The translations under genes and the position numbers were made by a program. A model generated the notes under the pieces. It had not been told where the DNA came from, ran no database searches, and worked only from the letters and a program-made list of their open reading frames with translations. This document shows, in pieces, positions 52,193-61,569 of a stretch of DNA of 64,000 bases; position 1 is the stretch's first letter; each line of letters opens with the position of its first letter. Source of the stretch: Acidobacteriota bacterium (GTDB lineage: Bacteria > Acidobacteriota > Holophagae > Holophagales > Holophagaceae); the NCBI GenBank assembly GCA_016213735.1, contig JACQZU010000024.1, positions 62,001 to 126,000 of the forward strand. The letters run 5' to 3'.

Positions 52193-52651
52193 GGTTTCCA
52201 TCGGCTGGGTCGGGGGGGTGGGCGCGGCGGGGGAGTTCCCCTCGTCGAACCCGCGTTCCCGCAGCGCCACGGCGGCCTGGTAGGCGGCGAGGACCGCGGT
52301 GCGGACCCGCAGGTAGCTGCTTTCCGTGACCTTGGTGGCGAACGTGAGGGTGGCCACAAGGTAGTATCGGCCGTCCGGCAGCGTCTGGGGGGCGCTCACC
52401 TGGATCTGGGGGGGCAGGATGGCGCTGGAGCTGCCTTCCCGCATCTGGGTGGAGAGGTTTTCGGACCATGCCAGAAGCCTGGGAGCGAGGGCCAGCCCCG
52501 CCTCGGGAGAGTCCACGGTGAGCCTTCCGTAGAGGGTGAAGAAGAGGCGCAGCTGGGGGCCGTCCATGGCGTGGTTGGCGTAGCCCGCCATGCTGGCGAT
52601 CTGCTGGAAGTCCCGGAGGAGGGCCTGCAGTTTCACGCTGCCGGCGGCCAT
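52121..52651 (-). CDS. Hypothetical cytoplasmic protein
   Basis: The 176-residue product has no signal peptide. Its first 130 residues look like a compact alpha/beta domain (LQALLRDFQQIASMAGYAN, LRLFFTLYGRLTVD, GRYYLVATLTFATKV). The last 45 are a Pro/Glu-rich tail. No family is recognised. It starts one base after the mtnP reading direction would end upstream and is probably co-transcribed after mtnP. Its 3' end overlaps rdgB by 72 bases on the other strand. Confidence 0.7.
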   Translation of the reverse strand: MAAGSVKLQALLRDFQQIASMAGYANHAMDGPQLRLFFTLYGRLTVDSPEAGLALAPRLLAWSENLSTQMREGSSSAILPPQIQVSAPQTLPDGRYYLVATLTFATKVTESSYLRVRTAVLAAYQAAVALRERGFDEGNSPAAPTPPTQPMETSGEVVPEAPAPPIRIELDLEDRP

Positions 52652-52652
52652 G

Positions 52653-53516
52653 TCAAAACCCGTACTTTCCGGTCAGGAGCCTCAGGCGCTCCCGGGTCTC
52701 CCGGGGGACGCGGGCGGCATCGCAGAAGAGGGCCGCCTTCAGGGTCTCTCCGCAGGGACAGTCCCGGGGCTGGGCGGACAGCCGCGGCACCGCCTCGGCG
52801 ATGAGGGTCTGGGCCTTGGCCACGTTGGCCTGCATGACCTCCAGCACCGAGGCCGCCTCCACGGCCTCTTCGCCCTCCCTCCAGGCGTCGTAGTCCGTCA
52901 CCAGGGCGATGGTGGCGAAGCAGAGTTCCGCCTCCCGGGCGAGCTTGGCCTCCGTCACCTGGGTCATGCCGATGAGGTCCGCTCCCCAGGAGCGGTGCAG
53001 CAGGCTTTCCGCCCGGGTGCTGAAAGCGGGGCCTTCCATGCAGACGTAGGTGGCCCCGTCCTCCAGGGGCAGGCCCAGCCGCCGTCCACAGGCCAGCAGG
53101 GCCTCCGTGCAGGGTCCGCAGGTGGGCTCCGCGAAGCCCACGTGAGCCACCAGGCCCTCCCCGAAGAAGGTGTCCTTCCGGAACTTGGTCCGGTCGATGA
53201 ACTGCCGGACCAGGCGCAGCTCCCCGGGGCGATGCCGTTCCTGCAGGCTGCCCACGGCCGAGACCGAGACCACCCGCTCGACCCCAAGGGACTTCAGGGC
53301 CCACAGGTTGGCCCTGTACGGCACCTCGGTGGGCGTGAATCGATGATGGGCCCCGTGCCGCGCCAGGAAGATCACGGGCGTCCCGTTGAGGATTCCCCTC
53401 CGAAGCGGCGCCGAGGGCTCCCCGAAGGGCGTGGAGACCTCGTGGTCCTCCAGCACTTCCAGGCCCTGCATGGCATAGAGCCCGCTGCCGCCGAGGATGC
53501 CGATGGGAGACGCCAT
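52653..53516 (-). CDS. mtnP: S-methyl-5'-thioadenosine phosphorylase
   Basis: The 287-residue enzyme cleaves methylthioadenosine in methionine salvage. Motifs are GILGGSGLYAM, FLARHGAHHR (phosphate/His), VSAVGSLQERHRPGEL, MEGPAFSTRAES, DLIGMT and VTDYDAW. The DYD in the last motif marks adenine rather than guanine nucleoside use. Length is normal. It is separated from the unknown gene at 52651 by a single base. Confidence 0.94.
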   Translation of the reverse strand: MASPIGILGGSGLYAMQGLEVLEDHEVSTPFGEPSAPLRRGILNGTPVIFLARHGAHHRFTPTEVPYRANLWALKSLGVERVVSVSAVGSLQERHRPGELRLVRQFIDRTKFRKDTFFGEGLVAHVGFAEPTCGPCTEALLACGRRLGLPLEDGATYVCMEGPAFSTRAESLLHRSWGADLIGMTQVTEAKLAREAELCFATIALVTDYDAWREGEEAVEAASVLEVMQANVAKAQTLIAEAVPRLSAQPRDCPCGETLKAALFCDAARVPRETRERLRLLTGKYGF

Positions 53517-53694
53517 AGGGGACCATTGTGACGCATCCGGGCATTCGGGCCGATGCCTTCATCCAGAGCGGGTGCCGCTTCGTCCAGGACCCGGTCCGCC
53601 TGGCCCCCTTCCGACGTCCGGTGGGCCAGGATCCTTCCCCCGAAGGCTCGCGGGGGATCATTGTTTGCTGGGTCCCCTGAACCCTGGGGTCGTC

Positions 53695-55923
53695 ATGCGC
53701 CGCTCCTTCCTCATCCTGACCTTCCTGCTTCCCCTCCTTTTTTCCTGCGGCGGAGGGGGTGGCGGAGGCGGGAACCCTCCCTCGCCCCCGGTTTCCGTGA
53801 CCGTGAGCCCGGCCTCGGTGAGCCTCCGGACCGGGGAAACGCAGACCTTCACCGCCGCGGTCTCGGGGAGCCCCAACCCCGGCGTGGCCTGGAGCGTGAT
53901 CGAGCCTGGAGGGGGCACCATCACGGCCGGTGGGACCTACCACGCCCCGGCCCAGGCCGGCAGCTTTCACGTCCGGGCCACCGCTGCGGGGGACCCCTCC
54001 CGGTGGGGGGAGGCCGTGGTCACCGTCACCGCCGTTCCGACCGCGGCCCGGATCCTGCTGCTCCACCACAGCACGGGCGGCGTCATCTGGAACGGCGGGC
54101 TACCGGCCTGGTTCGCGGCCCACAACGCCGCCCACGGCACCGCCTACCAGGTCTCCGAACGCTCCTACCCCGACGCGCCCTACCCCTGGCAGAACGACCC
54201 CTATGACTACTGGAACCTGTGGGTCAACCCTTCGGGCCCCGCCGACCCGGCCCGGCCAGGGGTCCACCCGCTTGGGACCCTCGCGGCCGCCTACGACGTC
54301 ATCGTGTTCAAGCACTGCTTCCCCGTAAGCGACGTGGAGGCCGACACGGGCAGCCCTGATGCGGCTTCGTCCGTCCGGCGGGCCGAAAACTACAAGCTCC
54401 AGTACGCCGCCCTCAAGGCCCGCCTCCGTCAATTCCCCGCCACCCGATTCGTCCTCTGGACCGGCGCGGCCCGCATCCAGTCCGAGACCACGGCCGCGCG
54501 GGCCCAGCGCGCCGCGGACTTCTTCGCGTGGGTGAAGACGCAATGGGACGAACCCGGAGACAACATCTGGCTCTGGGACTTCCGGGAACTGGAGACCGAG
54601 GGCGGCCTCTACCTGAAGGGCGCCAACTCCGCGGGGGACAGCCACCCCGGGGCCGCCTTCGCCCAGCGGGTCGCGCCCTACCTGGGCCAGCGGCTGGTGA
54701 ATGTGATCGAGGGCCGGGGCGACACCACGCGCCTGGACGGCAACGACGGCGCCGTCACGACGCCTGCATGCAATGGGGCCTCGCTGGGTCCCGGGGCCAG
54801 CCTGCAGGGGTACCGTCCCTTCCCCCCCGACAGCCCCTGGAACCTGGACATCAGCGCCGCCCCGGTGGACCCGGACAGCGCCGCCATCATCGCGTTCATC
54901 GGCGCCTCCCGCGGACTGCATCCGGATTTCGGGGCGGGCCTCTGGGACGGAGGCCCCATCGGGATCCCCTACCAGGTCGTGGACGGGACCCAGGCCAAGG
55001 TCCGGGTGCGTTTCACGGCCTACGGTGACGAGAGCGATCCCGGGCCCATGCCCGTCCCCCCCGGGGCGCCCGTCGAGGGCGGTCCCGGAAGTCCCGGGGA
55101 CCGGCACGTCCTCGTCCTGGACCGCAGCGCCTGCATGCTCTACGAGCTGTACCGCGCCTTTCCCCAGGCCGACGGCAGCTGGAACGCGGACAGCGCGGCG
55201 GTGTGGGACCTGAAGTCCAACGCCCTGCGCCCCTTCGGCTGGACCAGCGCGGACGCCGCGGGCCTGCCCATTTTTCCGGGCCTGGCCCGATACGACGAGG
55301 TGGCCGCCGGGGAGATTCCCCACGCCCTCCGCTTCACCGCCCCCACCACGCGGAGGGCCTACGTGCTTCCGGCCACCCACTGGGCCTCCAGCACCACCAA
55401 CCCCGGAGCGCCGCCCATGGGAACGCGGGTCCGCCTGAAGGCTTCCGTGGATGTGTCGGGCTTTCCGGCCCAGGCCCAGGTGGTGCTGCGGGCCCTGAAG
55501 AAGCACGGCATGATCCTGGCGGACAACGGCTCGGCCTGGTACATCGGCGGGGCCCCCGACGAGCGGTGGAACAACGACGCCCTGGCCACCCTGTCCAGCA
55601 TCAAGGGTTCGGACCTGGAGGTGGTCCAGCTGGGGACCGTCCACACGGCGAATCCCGCGGGGGACCCGCCGGCCATCGCATCCTTCACCGCCAGCCCCGC
55701 CACCGTGGCGCCAGGGGGCGCCTCCACCCTTTCCTGGTCCGCGGCCCACGCGACGCGCTTCTTCGTCACCCCTGAGGTGGGCTGGGCCCCCGGGAGCGCC
55801 ACGGTCCGCCCGACGGCCTCCACGACCTACACCCTCACCGCCCAGGGGCCCTTCGGCTCGGCCACCCGGAGCGTCACGGTGACCGTGGCCCCCGCGGCTC
55901 CTGCCGTGGAACCCCGCCGGTGA
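53695..55923 (+). CDS. Large multidomain lipoprotein (SGNH-like segment, Ig-like ends)
   Basis: The 742-residue product has a lipobox (LLPLLFSC) followed by a run of eight glycines. It then has a bacterial Ig-like domain (VSVTVSPASVSLRTGETQTF), an SGNH/esterase-like region (RILLLHHSTGGVIWNG...DSHPG), a long unclassified domain at about 350-640 (PFPPDSPWN, PATHWASSTTN, GMILADNGSAWYIGG), and a C-terminal Ig-like domain (IASFTASPATVAPGGASTLSW). It is surface or periplasmic. A polysaccharide or ester substrate is a guess. It stands alone. Confidence 0.85.
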   Translation: MRRSFLILTFLLPLLFSCGGGGGGGGNPPSPPVSVTVSPASVSLRTGETQTFTAAVSGSPNPGVAWSVIEPGGGTITAGGTYHAPAQAGSFHVRATAAGDPSRWGEAVVTVTAVPTAARILLLHHSTGGVIWNGGLPAWFAAHNAAHGTAYQVSERSYPDAPYPWQNDPYDYWNLWVNPSGPADPARPGVHPLGTLAAAYDVIVFKHCFPVSDVEADTGSPDAASSVRRAENYKLQYAALKARLRQFPATRFVLWTGAARIQSETTAARAQRAADFFAWVKTQWDEPGDNIWLWDFRELETEGGLYLKGANSAGDSHPGAAFAQRVAPYLGQRLVNVIEGRGDTTRLDGNDGAVTTPACNGASLGPGASLQGYRPFPPDSPWNLDISAAPVDPDSAAIIAFIGASRGLHPDFGAGLWDGGPIGIPYQVVDGTQAKVRVRFTAYGDESDPGPMPVPPGAPVEGGPGSPGDRHVLVLDRSACMLYELYRAFPQADGSWNADSAAVWDLKSNALRPFGWTSADAAGLPIFPGLARYDEVAAGEIPHALRFTAPTTRRAYVLPATHWASSTTNPGAPPMGTRVRLKASVDVSGFPAQAQVVLRALKKHGMILADNGSAWYIGGAPDERWNNDALATLSSIKGSDLEVVQLGTVHTANPAGDPPAIASFTASPATVAPGGASTLSWSAAHATRFFVTPEVGWAPGSATVRPTASTTYTLTAQGPFGSATRSVTVTVAPAAPAVEPRR

Positions 55924-55980
55924 GGGCGGCCCGGTCATTTTCCGGACCCGCAGCACCTTCCCTTTGGTAGCGTGGTCCCC

Positions 55981-56556
55981 ATGATCCCCCTCTACCTGCT
56001 GCGGCACGGTCCCGCGATGGGCCCCGAGGGCGGCGCGCCCACCGGGCGCATGGACGTGCCCCTCTCGGAAGGGGCCCTGGCCCTCTGGCCCCGGGTGAAG
56101 GCCGAGCTGCTGGAGCTCGGGATTCAGCGGGTGCTCTGCTCGGACCTTCGCCGCTCGAAGGAGCCTGCCCTGGACCTGGGCCTGCCCTGCCTGGTCCTGC
56201 CCGACCTGGGGGAGCAGGCCTTCGGCGAGTGGGAAGGCCAGCCCTGGGCCGAGATGCGGGGGGGAGAGGCCTTCCTGGGGAGCCCCGTGCACACCGCGCC
56301 CCCCGGGGGGGAGTCCTTCGCCCACTGCGCCAGCCGCAGTCTGCTCATCCTTCAGGGCGCCCTCGACGGCGAGGCCCCCACGCTCGTGCTGGGCCACGGC
56401 GGCCCCCTGCGGGCCATCCTCGCCCACTTCCTGGGCCTGCCCCTGGACCGGGCCCTGGACCTGGCCTGGCCTCCCTACGGCCTGACGAAGCTGGAAGTCC
56501 ACGGCTCCAACCGCGCGGTGCTCCGCTACCACAACCGGACGATGCCGCGGCCCTGA
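55981..56556 (+). CDS. Histidine phosphatase family protein (CobC-like possible)
   Basis: The 191-residue product has the phosphohistidine start motif LYLLRHGPAMGPEGG and the second His in LVLGHGGPLRAIL, as in phosphoglycerate mutase-like phosphatases. It lies directly upstream of the cobalamin riboswitch and btu genes, so alpha-ribazole phosphatase (CobC) is a reasonable guess, though the family is broad. A GTG three codons upstream is an alternative start. Confidence 0.85.
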   Translation: MIPLYLLRHGPAMGPEGGAPTGRMDVPLSEGALALWPRVKAELLELGIQRVLCSDLRRSKEPALDLGLPCLVLPDLGEQAFGEWEGQPWAEMRGGEAFLGSPVHTAPPGGESFAHCASRSLLILQGALDGEAPTLVLGHGGPLRAILAHFLGLPLDRALDLAWPPYGLTKLEVHGSNRAVLRYHNRTMPRP

Positions 56557-56605
56557 GGCCTGGACCGGACAGGGAAGCTTGCCAGGACCCTGGCTCTGTG
56601 AAAGC

Positions 56606-56795
56606 CTGGGTCCCTGACAACTCGTCCTGGATGCTCGGGAAGCAGGTGAGATTCCTGCGCTGCCCCGCAACGGTATGCACCCCGGCCTTGGCCGGGAGAC
56701 CCATCCGGAACCACTGAGGCGCTGCCTCGGGAAGGTTCGGGAGCCACCACTTGGTGGTCGTCGCGTGCAAGCCCGGAGACCGGTCCCGGACCCCT
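56606..56795 (+). promoter_or_regulatory. Cobalamin (AdoCbl) riboswitch
   Basis: The leader has the conserved parts of the B12 riboswitch in order: GGTGAGATTCC (56645), GCCCCGCAACGGTA (56662), CCACTG (56711), GGGAAGG (56729) and the B12 box AAGCCCGGAGACCGG (56769-56783). A closing stem P1 pairs GGGTCC (56608) with GGACCC (56788). It controls btuB-F-C-D downstream. The btuB ribosome site GAGGAG (56863-56868) lies in the loop of a CATGC/GCATG hairpin, which suggests translational control. Confidence 0.95.
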
Positions 56796-56875
56796 GACCC
56801 CGCCGAGGGAGCGGGCGCTGCGCGGTCGAGGCCGCCCGTCGCCCCCATTCCCGGCTCCATGCGAGGAGGCATGCG

Positions 56876-58909
56876 ATGGGAGCACGAAACTGGATCCTCA
56901 CCGGACTCGGCCTGACCGCCGCCCTGGGGGCGGAGGAGCCGCCCCGGACCCCGCCCTCCGCGGGCGCCACCGTGACCGTCACCGCGGAGGCCCAGCCCGT
57001 GGAGGTCACGCGCACCCCGGCGCCGGTGCGCATCGTGGACACCCCGGAACTGGAGCGCCTGGGCAGCCGCACCCTGGGGGAACTGCTGACCGTCCTGCAA
57101 CCTGGGTCGCTCATGGAGAGCGGGGGCCCGGGAAGCAAGGCCTCCGCCTTCCTCAACGGGACCTTGAGCCGGAACGTGGTGATCCTGCTGGACGGCATGC
57201 GCCTGAACGACCCCACCACCCCCAGCCCGGACCTTGGGACCCTCAGCCTGATGGGCATCGCCCGGGTGGAGCTGGTGCTGGGCCCGGCCTCCGTGCTCTA
57301 CGGCAGCGATGCCATCGGCGGCGTCATCGCGCTCAGCAGTGTGGGCAAGGGCCCCGAAGGTTTCCACGGGCGGACCGGCCTCAAGGCCGGGACGGATTCC
57401 CTGCTCGGCGCGGGGGCCCAGGTGCAGCTGACAAGGCTCCAAACCTGGGTGAGCGGGGGCCTGGAGGGCCTCCGCCAGGGGAGTCCGCTGCCCGGGGACA
57501 CCTTCCGCCAGGCGGGGGCCTTCCTCCGGGCCGGGACGCGCCTGGGAGAGAGCGAGTGGACGGCCTTCTACCGCAACAGCGGCCAGACCGCCTCCGCGCC
57601 CTTCGCCGTGGTGGGGTGGCCTGCGGTGCGTGACTATCAGGCGCAGCGGGAGACCCAGGCTCGACAGGAGCACTGGGGACTCCAGCTTCGGTGGCCCCTG
57701 GGGCCCGGGGTGCTCCTCGAAGGGGCGGCCCAGGCGATGTCGGGAGGGAACGGGGATCCCCTGGAGGGCGGCGGCCGCGGGCAGACCCGGCGGGACTTCC
57801 GCCGCGCGGAGGCCCTGCTCACCCTGCACTGGACCCCCCGCGGGGACCTGCGGATCTCGGGCCGGCTGGAGGGCCGCTCGGACACCAGCTGGGCGAAGAA
57901 CTACTACGACCCGTCCACTTTCGCCGCCGTCCCCTACCGGGGCGAAGGCCGGGACCTGGCCGCCGCCCTGGAGGTCCGGTGGAACCTGGCGGAAGGCCTC
58001 GACTGGGTGTCGGGGATGCGGCGCGACGCCGGGCACCGGGACCTCTCCCGGCGCGACAGCGGCCTGCGGACCCGGGCCGGGGCCGGGGACGCGGGCACCT
58101 GGCGCAGCGGCCTGAACTGGAGGCTCGCCCCGGAGTTCCGCCTCTACGCCAGCGCGGGCAGCGGTTTCCGCATGCCCACCGCCACGGAGTTCGCCCTGAA
58201 CGCCCAGGCGGAAGGCCAGGACCAACGCATCTACCCGATCCTTCCCGAGCGGAGCCGCACGCTGCAGGCGGGAGCCACCGGGATCTTCGGCGGCCACTGG
58301 GAGTACCGCCTGGAGGTCCAGCGCACCCGCCTCCAGGACCTCCTCGCCTACGCCTACGACACCAGCTTCGCCTTTCCGCCGCTCTTCACCTCCCACTACG
58401 AGAACCGGGGCGCGGTGCGCGCCCAGAGCGTGGAGGGGGCCCTGGGCTGGCGGGGCGGCTCCCAGGCGGCCTACGGTTGGGATCTTGTCCTGAGGAGCCA
58501 GGAGACCCGCGACCTGGAGCACCAGGACCCCGCCCGGCGTTTCGGCAGCCTGGAGAACACGGCCATCCTGCGCCACCCCTTCTTCGTGGGTTCCCTCTCG
58601 GCCTTCGTGCAGGGGCAGGCCTGGCGCGTCTGGTTGCGCCTGGACCGCGTGGGGCCCCGATACGACCTGGAGGACACGGGGGGTTCCATTCTCCCCATGC
58701 GGCCCTACCGGGACCTGGCCCTGGGGCTGTCCTTCCAGGCGCCCCGAGGCCTCCAGCTCACCCTTCGGGGGGAGAACCTCCTGCAGCGCCGCTGGAGCGA
58801 CAAGGACTGGCTCAGGGGCCGCTTCGACCAGGAAGGCGACGCCGCCCTGGTCTTCGGTTTCCCCGCCCCCGCCCCCCGCTGGACCCTGGGCGCCACCTGG
58901 AGCTGGTGA
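56876..58909 (+). CDS. btuB: TonB-dependent cobalamin receptor BtuB
   Basis: The 677-residue product has a signal peptide (MGARNWILTGLGLTAALGAE), a plug domain (TRTPAPVRIVDTPELE, RNVVILLDGMRLND, GPASVLYGSDAIGGVI) and a beta barrel ending in the aromatic TLGATWSW. It imports corrinoids through the outer membrane using TonB energy. Riboswitch control and the next three genes support cobalamin as substrate. It overlaps btuF by one base (TGATG). Confidence 0.94.
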   Translation: MGARNWILTGLGLTAALGAEEPPRTPPSAGATVTVTAEAQPVEVTRTPAPVRIVDTPELERLGSRTLGELLTVLQPGSLMESGGPGSKASAFLNGTLSRNVVILLDGMRLNDPTTPSPDLGTLSLMGIARVELVLGPASVLYGSDAIGGVIALSSVGKGPEGFHGRTGLKAGTDSLLGAGAQVQLTRLQTWVSGGLEGLRQGSPLPGDTFRQAGAFLRAGTRLGESEWTAFYRNSGQTASAPFAVVGWPAVRDYQAQRETQARQEHWGLQLRWPLGPGVLLEGAAQAMSGGNGDPLEGGGRGQTRRDFRRAEALLTLHWTPRGDLRISGRLEGRSDTSWAKNYYDPSTFAAVPYRGEGRDLAAALEVRWNLAEGLDWVSGMRRDAGHRDLSRRDSGLRTRAGAGDAGTWRSGLNWRLAPEFRLYASAGSGFRMPTATEFALNAQAEGQDQRIYPILPERSRTLQAGATGIFGGHWEYRLEVQRTRLQDLLAYAYDTSFAFPPLFTSHYENRGAVRAQSVEGALGWRGGSQAAYGWDLVLRSQETRDLEHQDPARRFGSLENTAILRHPFFVGSLSAFVQGQAWRVWLRLDRVGPRYDLEDTGGSILPMRPYRDLALGLSFQAPRGLQLTLRGENLLQRRWSDKDWLRGRFDQEGDAALVFGFPAPAPRWTLGATWSW

Positions 58910-59727
58910 TGCCCCGCCTCCGGGTCCTCCTGCTCTTGTTGGCCGTCCTTCCGCTGCTGGCCGCGAGGCCGGCGCGGGTGGTGAGCCAGACCGTGGGAAC
59001 GGACGAACTGCTGCTGGCCCTCGCGGATCCCGCCCAGATCGCCGCCCTCAGCCACATCAGCCGGGATCCGGCCTTCAGCCCCGTGGCGGCGGAGGCCAGG
59101 GGCCATCCCGCCCTCCGGGACAGCGATGCGGAGAGCGTGCTGTCGTTCCGGCCGGACCTGGTGCTGGCGGCCAGCTACACCCGGCCCGAGACCTTGGCCC
59201 TCCTTCGTCGCGCGGGGGTGCGCCTCGTGGTGCTGGAGCGATTCGACACCCTGGAGGACGTCTACGCCAACCTGCGGACCCTGGGGCGGGAACTGGGGCA
59301 GGGAGCCCGGGCCGAGGCCCTGGTGGCCCGCTGCCGGGCCCGGGTGGAGGCGCTGGCCTCCCGCCTGGGAGGTGTCCGTCCGGTCCGGGTGCTCAGCGCG
59401 AGCCTCCACCCCTTCACCTCCGGCGGGGGAACCACCTTCCAGGATCTCTGCGAGCACGCGGGGGCGGTCAACGTCGCCGCGGAAGCCGGCCTGAGGGGCC
59501 ACGCGGCCACCCCCTCGGAGAAGCTTCTCCTGTGGAACCCTGAAGTCCTGGTGACGGACTCGGATGCCGCCCGCCTCGCCCAGCTGCCTCACTATCGGGT
59601 CCTCCCGGCCTTCAGGCAGGGCCGGGTGGTGGTGCTTCCGGGTCCCCTGATGTCCAGCGTTTCCCACCATCGCATCTCGGCCTACGAGACCCTGGCCCGG
59701 GCCCTGCACCCGGAGCGGTTCCCATGA
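58909..59727 (+). CDS. btuF: Periplasmic cobalamin-binding protein
   Basis: The 272-residue product has a signal peptide (MPRLRVLLLLLAVLPLLAA) and the type III binding-protein pattern. Supporting segments are VSQTVGTDELLLALADP, LSFRPDLVLAASYTRPETLALLRRAGVRLVVLERFDTLEDVYANLRTLG and SEKLLLWNPEVLVTDS. It would deliver corrinoid to BtuCD. It overlaps both neighbours, so the operon is tightly coupled. Confidence 0.93.
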   Translation: MPRLRVLLLLLAVLPLLAARPARVVSQTVGTDELLLALADPAQIAALSHISRDPAFSPVAAEARGHPALRDSDAESVLSFRPDLVLAASYTRPETLALLRRAGVRLVVLERFDTLEDVYANLRTLGRELGQGARAEALVARCRARVEALASRLGGVRPVRVLSASLHPFTSGGGTTFQDLCEHAGAVNVAAEAGLRGHAATPSEKLLLWNPEVLVTDSDAARLAQLPHYRVLPAFRQGRVVVLPGPLMSSVSHHRISAYETLARALHPERFP

Positions 59728-60707
59728 GGGGCCGGGCCGCGGGGCCGACCCTGGTGGGCCTGCTGGTCCTGGCCTTCCTGGCCGCCCTCGCCTTCGGGGA
59801 ACTCCGCCTGGGACCGGGAGAGGTGCTTGCCGCCCTGGGGGGGGGCGGAGACGAGGTGGCCCGCACGGTGGTCCGGGACTTCCGCCTGCCCCGGGCCCTG
59901 GTGGGCCTTGCGGTGGGTGCGGCCCTGGGGGCCAGCGGGGTGGTGATGCAGGCCTTCTTCCGGAACTCCCTGGCCAGCCCGGGCCTGCTGGGGGTCAGCA
60001 GCGGGGGGGCCCTGGGGGCCGTGGCGGTGCTGGCCCTGGGGCCCGCCCTGGGCCTGGGGGCCGCCCTGTGGGCGCTGCCCCTGGCTTCCATCCTTGGGGC
60101 CTTCGCCGCCACCGGGGCCGTGCTGCTCTTGGCGCGGCAGGGCGCGAGCACCGAGCGGCTCCTGCTGTCGGGGGTGGCCCTCAACGCCCTGCTCGGGGCG
60201 GGCACCAGCTTCCTTCTCACCAGCACCGCCGGGCACTTCGAGGTGAACGCCCAGATCCTCTTCTGGCTCATGGGCGGCCTGGAGAGCCGCGGGTGGGAGC
60301 ACGTCTGGCTGGGCCTGCCCACGATTCTCCTGGGCTGCCTCCTGCTCCTCCCCCTGGGGCGCGCCATGGACCTGCTGAGCCTGGGGGAACAGAGCGCCCA
60401 GAGCCTGGGGGTGGACGTGGGGCGTCTCCGGGGGCAGCTCATCGTCCTCTCCACCGTGCTCACCGCCTTGGCCACGGCGGTGGCGGGCATCGTGGGCTTC
60501 GTGGGCCTCGTGGTGCCCCACGTGCTCCGGCTGCTCTTCGGCCCGTCCCACCGGCGCCTGCTGCCCCTGTCCATGCTCGGGGGGGCGGCCTTCCTCCTCG
60601 CCTGCGACCTCATCACCCGCTGCTTCCCCATCGGGCTGCGCCTGGGCGTGGTCACCGCCCTGGTGGGCGGGCCCTTCTTCCTCTGGCTCCTTCGGAGGCC
60701 CCGGTGA
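59724..60707 (+). CDS. btuC: FecCD-type cobalamin ABC permease
   Basis: The 327-residue membrane protein has about ten helices and the family motifs RLPRALVGLAVGAALGASGVVMQ, NSLASPGLLGVSSG, GTSFLLTST and VVPHVLRLLFGPSHRRLLP. It forms the inner-membrane channel for BtuF cargo. The start overlaps btuF by four bases and the stop overlaps btuD. Confidence 0.95.
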   Translation: MRGRAAGPTLVGLLVLAFLAALAFGELRLGPGEVLAALGGGGDEVARTVVRDFRLPRALVGLAVGAALGASGVVMQAFFRNSLASPGLLGVSSGGALGAVAVLALGPALGLGAALWALPLASILGAFAATGAVLLLARQGASTERLLLSGVALNALLGAGTSFLLTSTAGHFEVNAQILFWLMGGLESRGWEHVWLGLPTILLGCLLLLPLGRAMDLLSLGEQSAQSLGVDVGRLRGQLIVLSTVLTALATAVAGIVGFVGLVVPHVLRLLFGPSHRRLLPLSMLGGAAFLLACDLITRCFPIGLRLGVVTALVGGPFFLWLLRRPR

Positions 60708-61441
60708 CCGCCCTGCGGGCGGACCGCCTCTCGGTGCCGGGGCGCCTGGAGGAACTCTCGCTGGCCCTCGGCCCCGGGGAACTGGTGGCCCTGGTCGGTC
60801 CCAACGGTGCGGGAAAGTCCACCCTGCTTCAGGCCCTGGCGGGCCTCCTGCCCGCCCGGGGGTCCGTGGCCTGGCAGGGCCAAGAGATCACCCGGATCCC
60901 GGTCCTGGACCGGGCCCGGCGCCTGGCCTGGGTGGGGCAGGAGGCCCCCTTCGAGTTCGCCTTCCCCGTTCGGGAGGTGGTGGCCCAGGGCCGCTATGCC
61001 TGGAGCGACGATCCCGCGGGGATCGCCGAGGCCCTGGAGGAGCTGGACATCACCCATCTCGGAGACCGCCCGGTCACCCGTCTGTCCGGCGGAGAACGGC
61101 ACCGTGTGGGGCTGGCCCGAGCCCTGGCCACCGGAGCCCCTCTCCAGCTCTGGGACGAACCCACGGCTCAGCTGGACGTTCGGCACGCCCTGGAGGTGTT
61201 TCGCCTCGCCCGCCGCCTGGCCTCCGAAGGGGGAACAGTGCTGGTGAGCCTCCACGACTTGCGGGCGGCCTATCGCTTCGACCGTGTGCTGGTCCTGGAG
61301 GGGGGGCGACTCGCCGGCAACGGAATTCCCCATGCGGTGCTTACGGCGGACCTGCTTCTCAAGGTCTTCGGAGTGAGGGCGTCCTTCGTGGAGTCCCTGG
61401 TGCCGGAATTGCCCACGGCGGCGGGTCCCCCCGTCGCCTGA
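60704..61441 (+). CDS. btuD: Cobalamin ABC transporter ATPase
   Basis: From the GTG that overlaps the btuC stop, the product is 245 residues. It has Walker A GPNGAGKST, signature LSGGERHRVGLARAL, Walker B QLWDEPTAQLD and the switch His in VSLHDLRAAY. It powers BtuC. It is the last gene of the riboswitch-controlled operon; 128 bases follow before the next gene. Confidence 0.95.
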   Translation: MTALRADRLSVPGRLEELSLALGPGELVALVGPNGAGKSTLLQALAGLLPARGSVAWQGQEITRIPVLDRARRLAWVGQEAPFEFAFPVREVVAQGRYAWSDDPAGIAEALEELDITHLGDRPVTRLSGGERHRVGLARALATGAPLQLWDEPTAQLDVRHALEVFRLARRLASEGGTVLVSLHDLRAAYRFDRVLVLEGGRLAGNGIPHAVLTADLLLKVFGVRASFVESLVPELPTAAGPPVA

Positions 61442-61569
61442 TTCCAGCTCCCTGTCCGGAGCCTGTCGTTGCTTGACCTCCCGCGCTTTCCGAAGGGATC
61501 CTGGACCCAGTTCGTCCCGAAGGCATCCACCCTTCCCCGCGGGACCCAGTCCCGCCCCCGGAGGACTCT

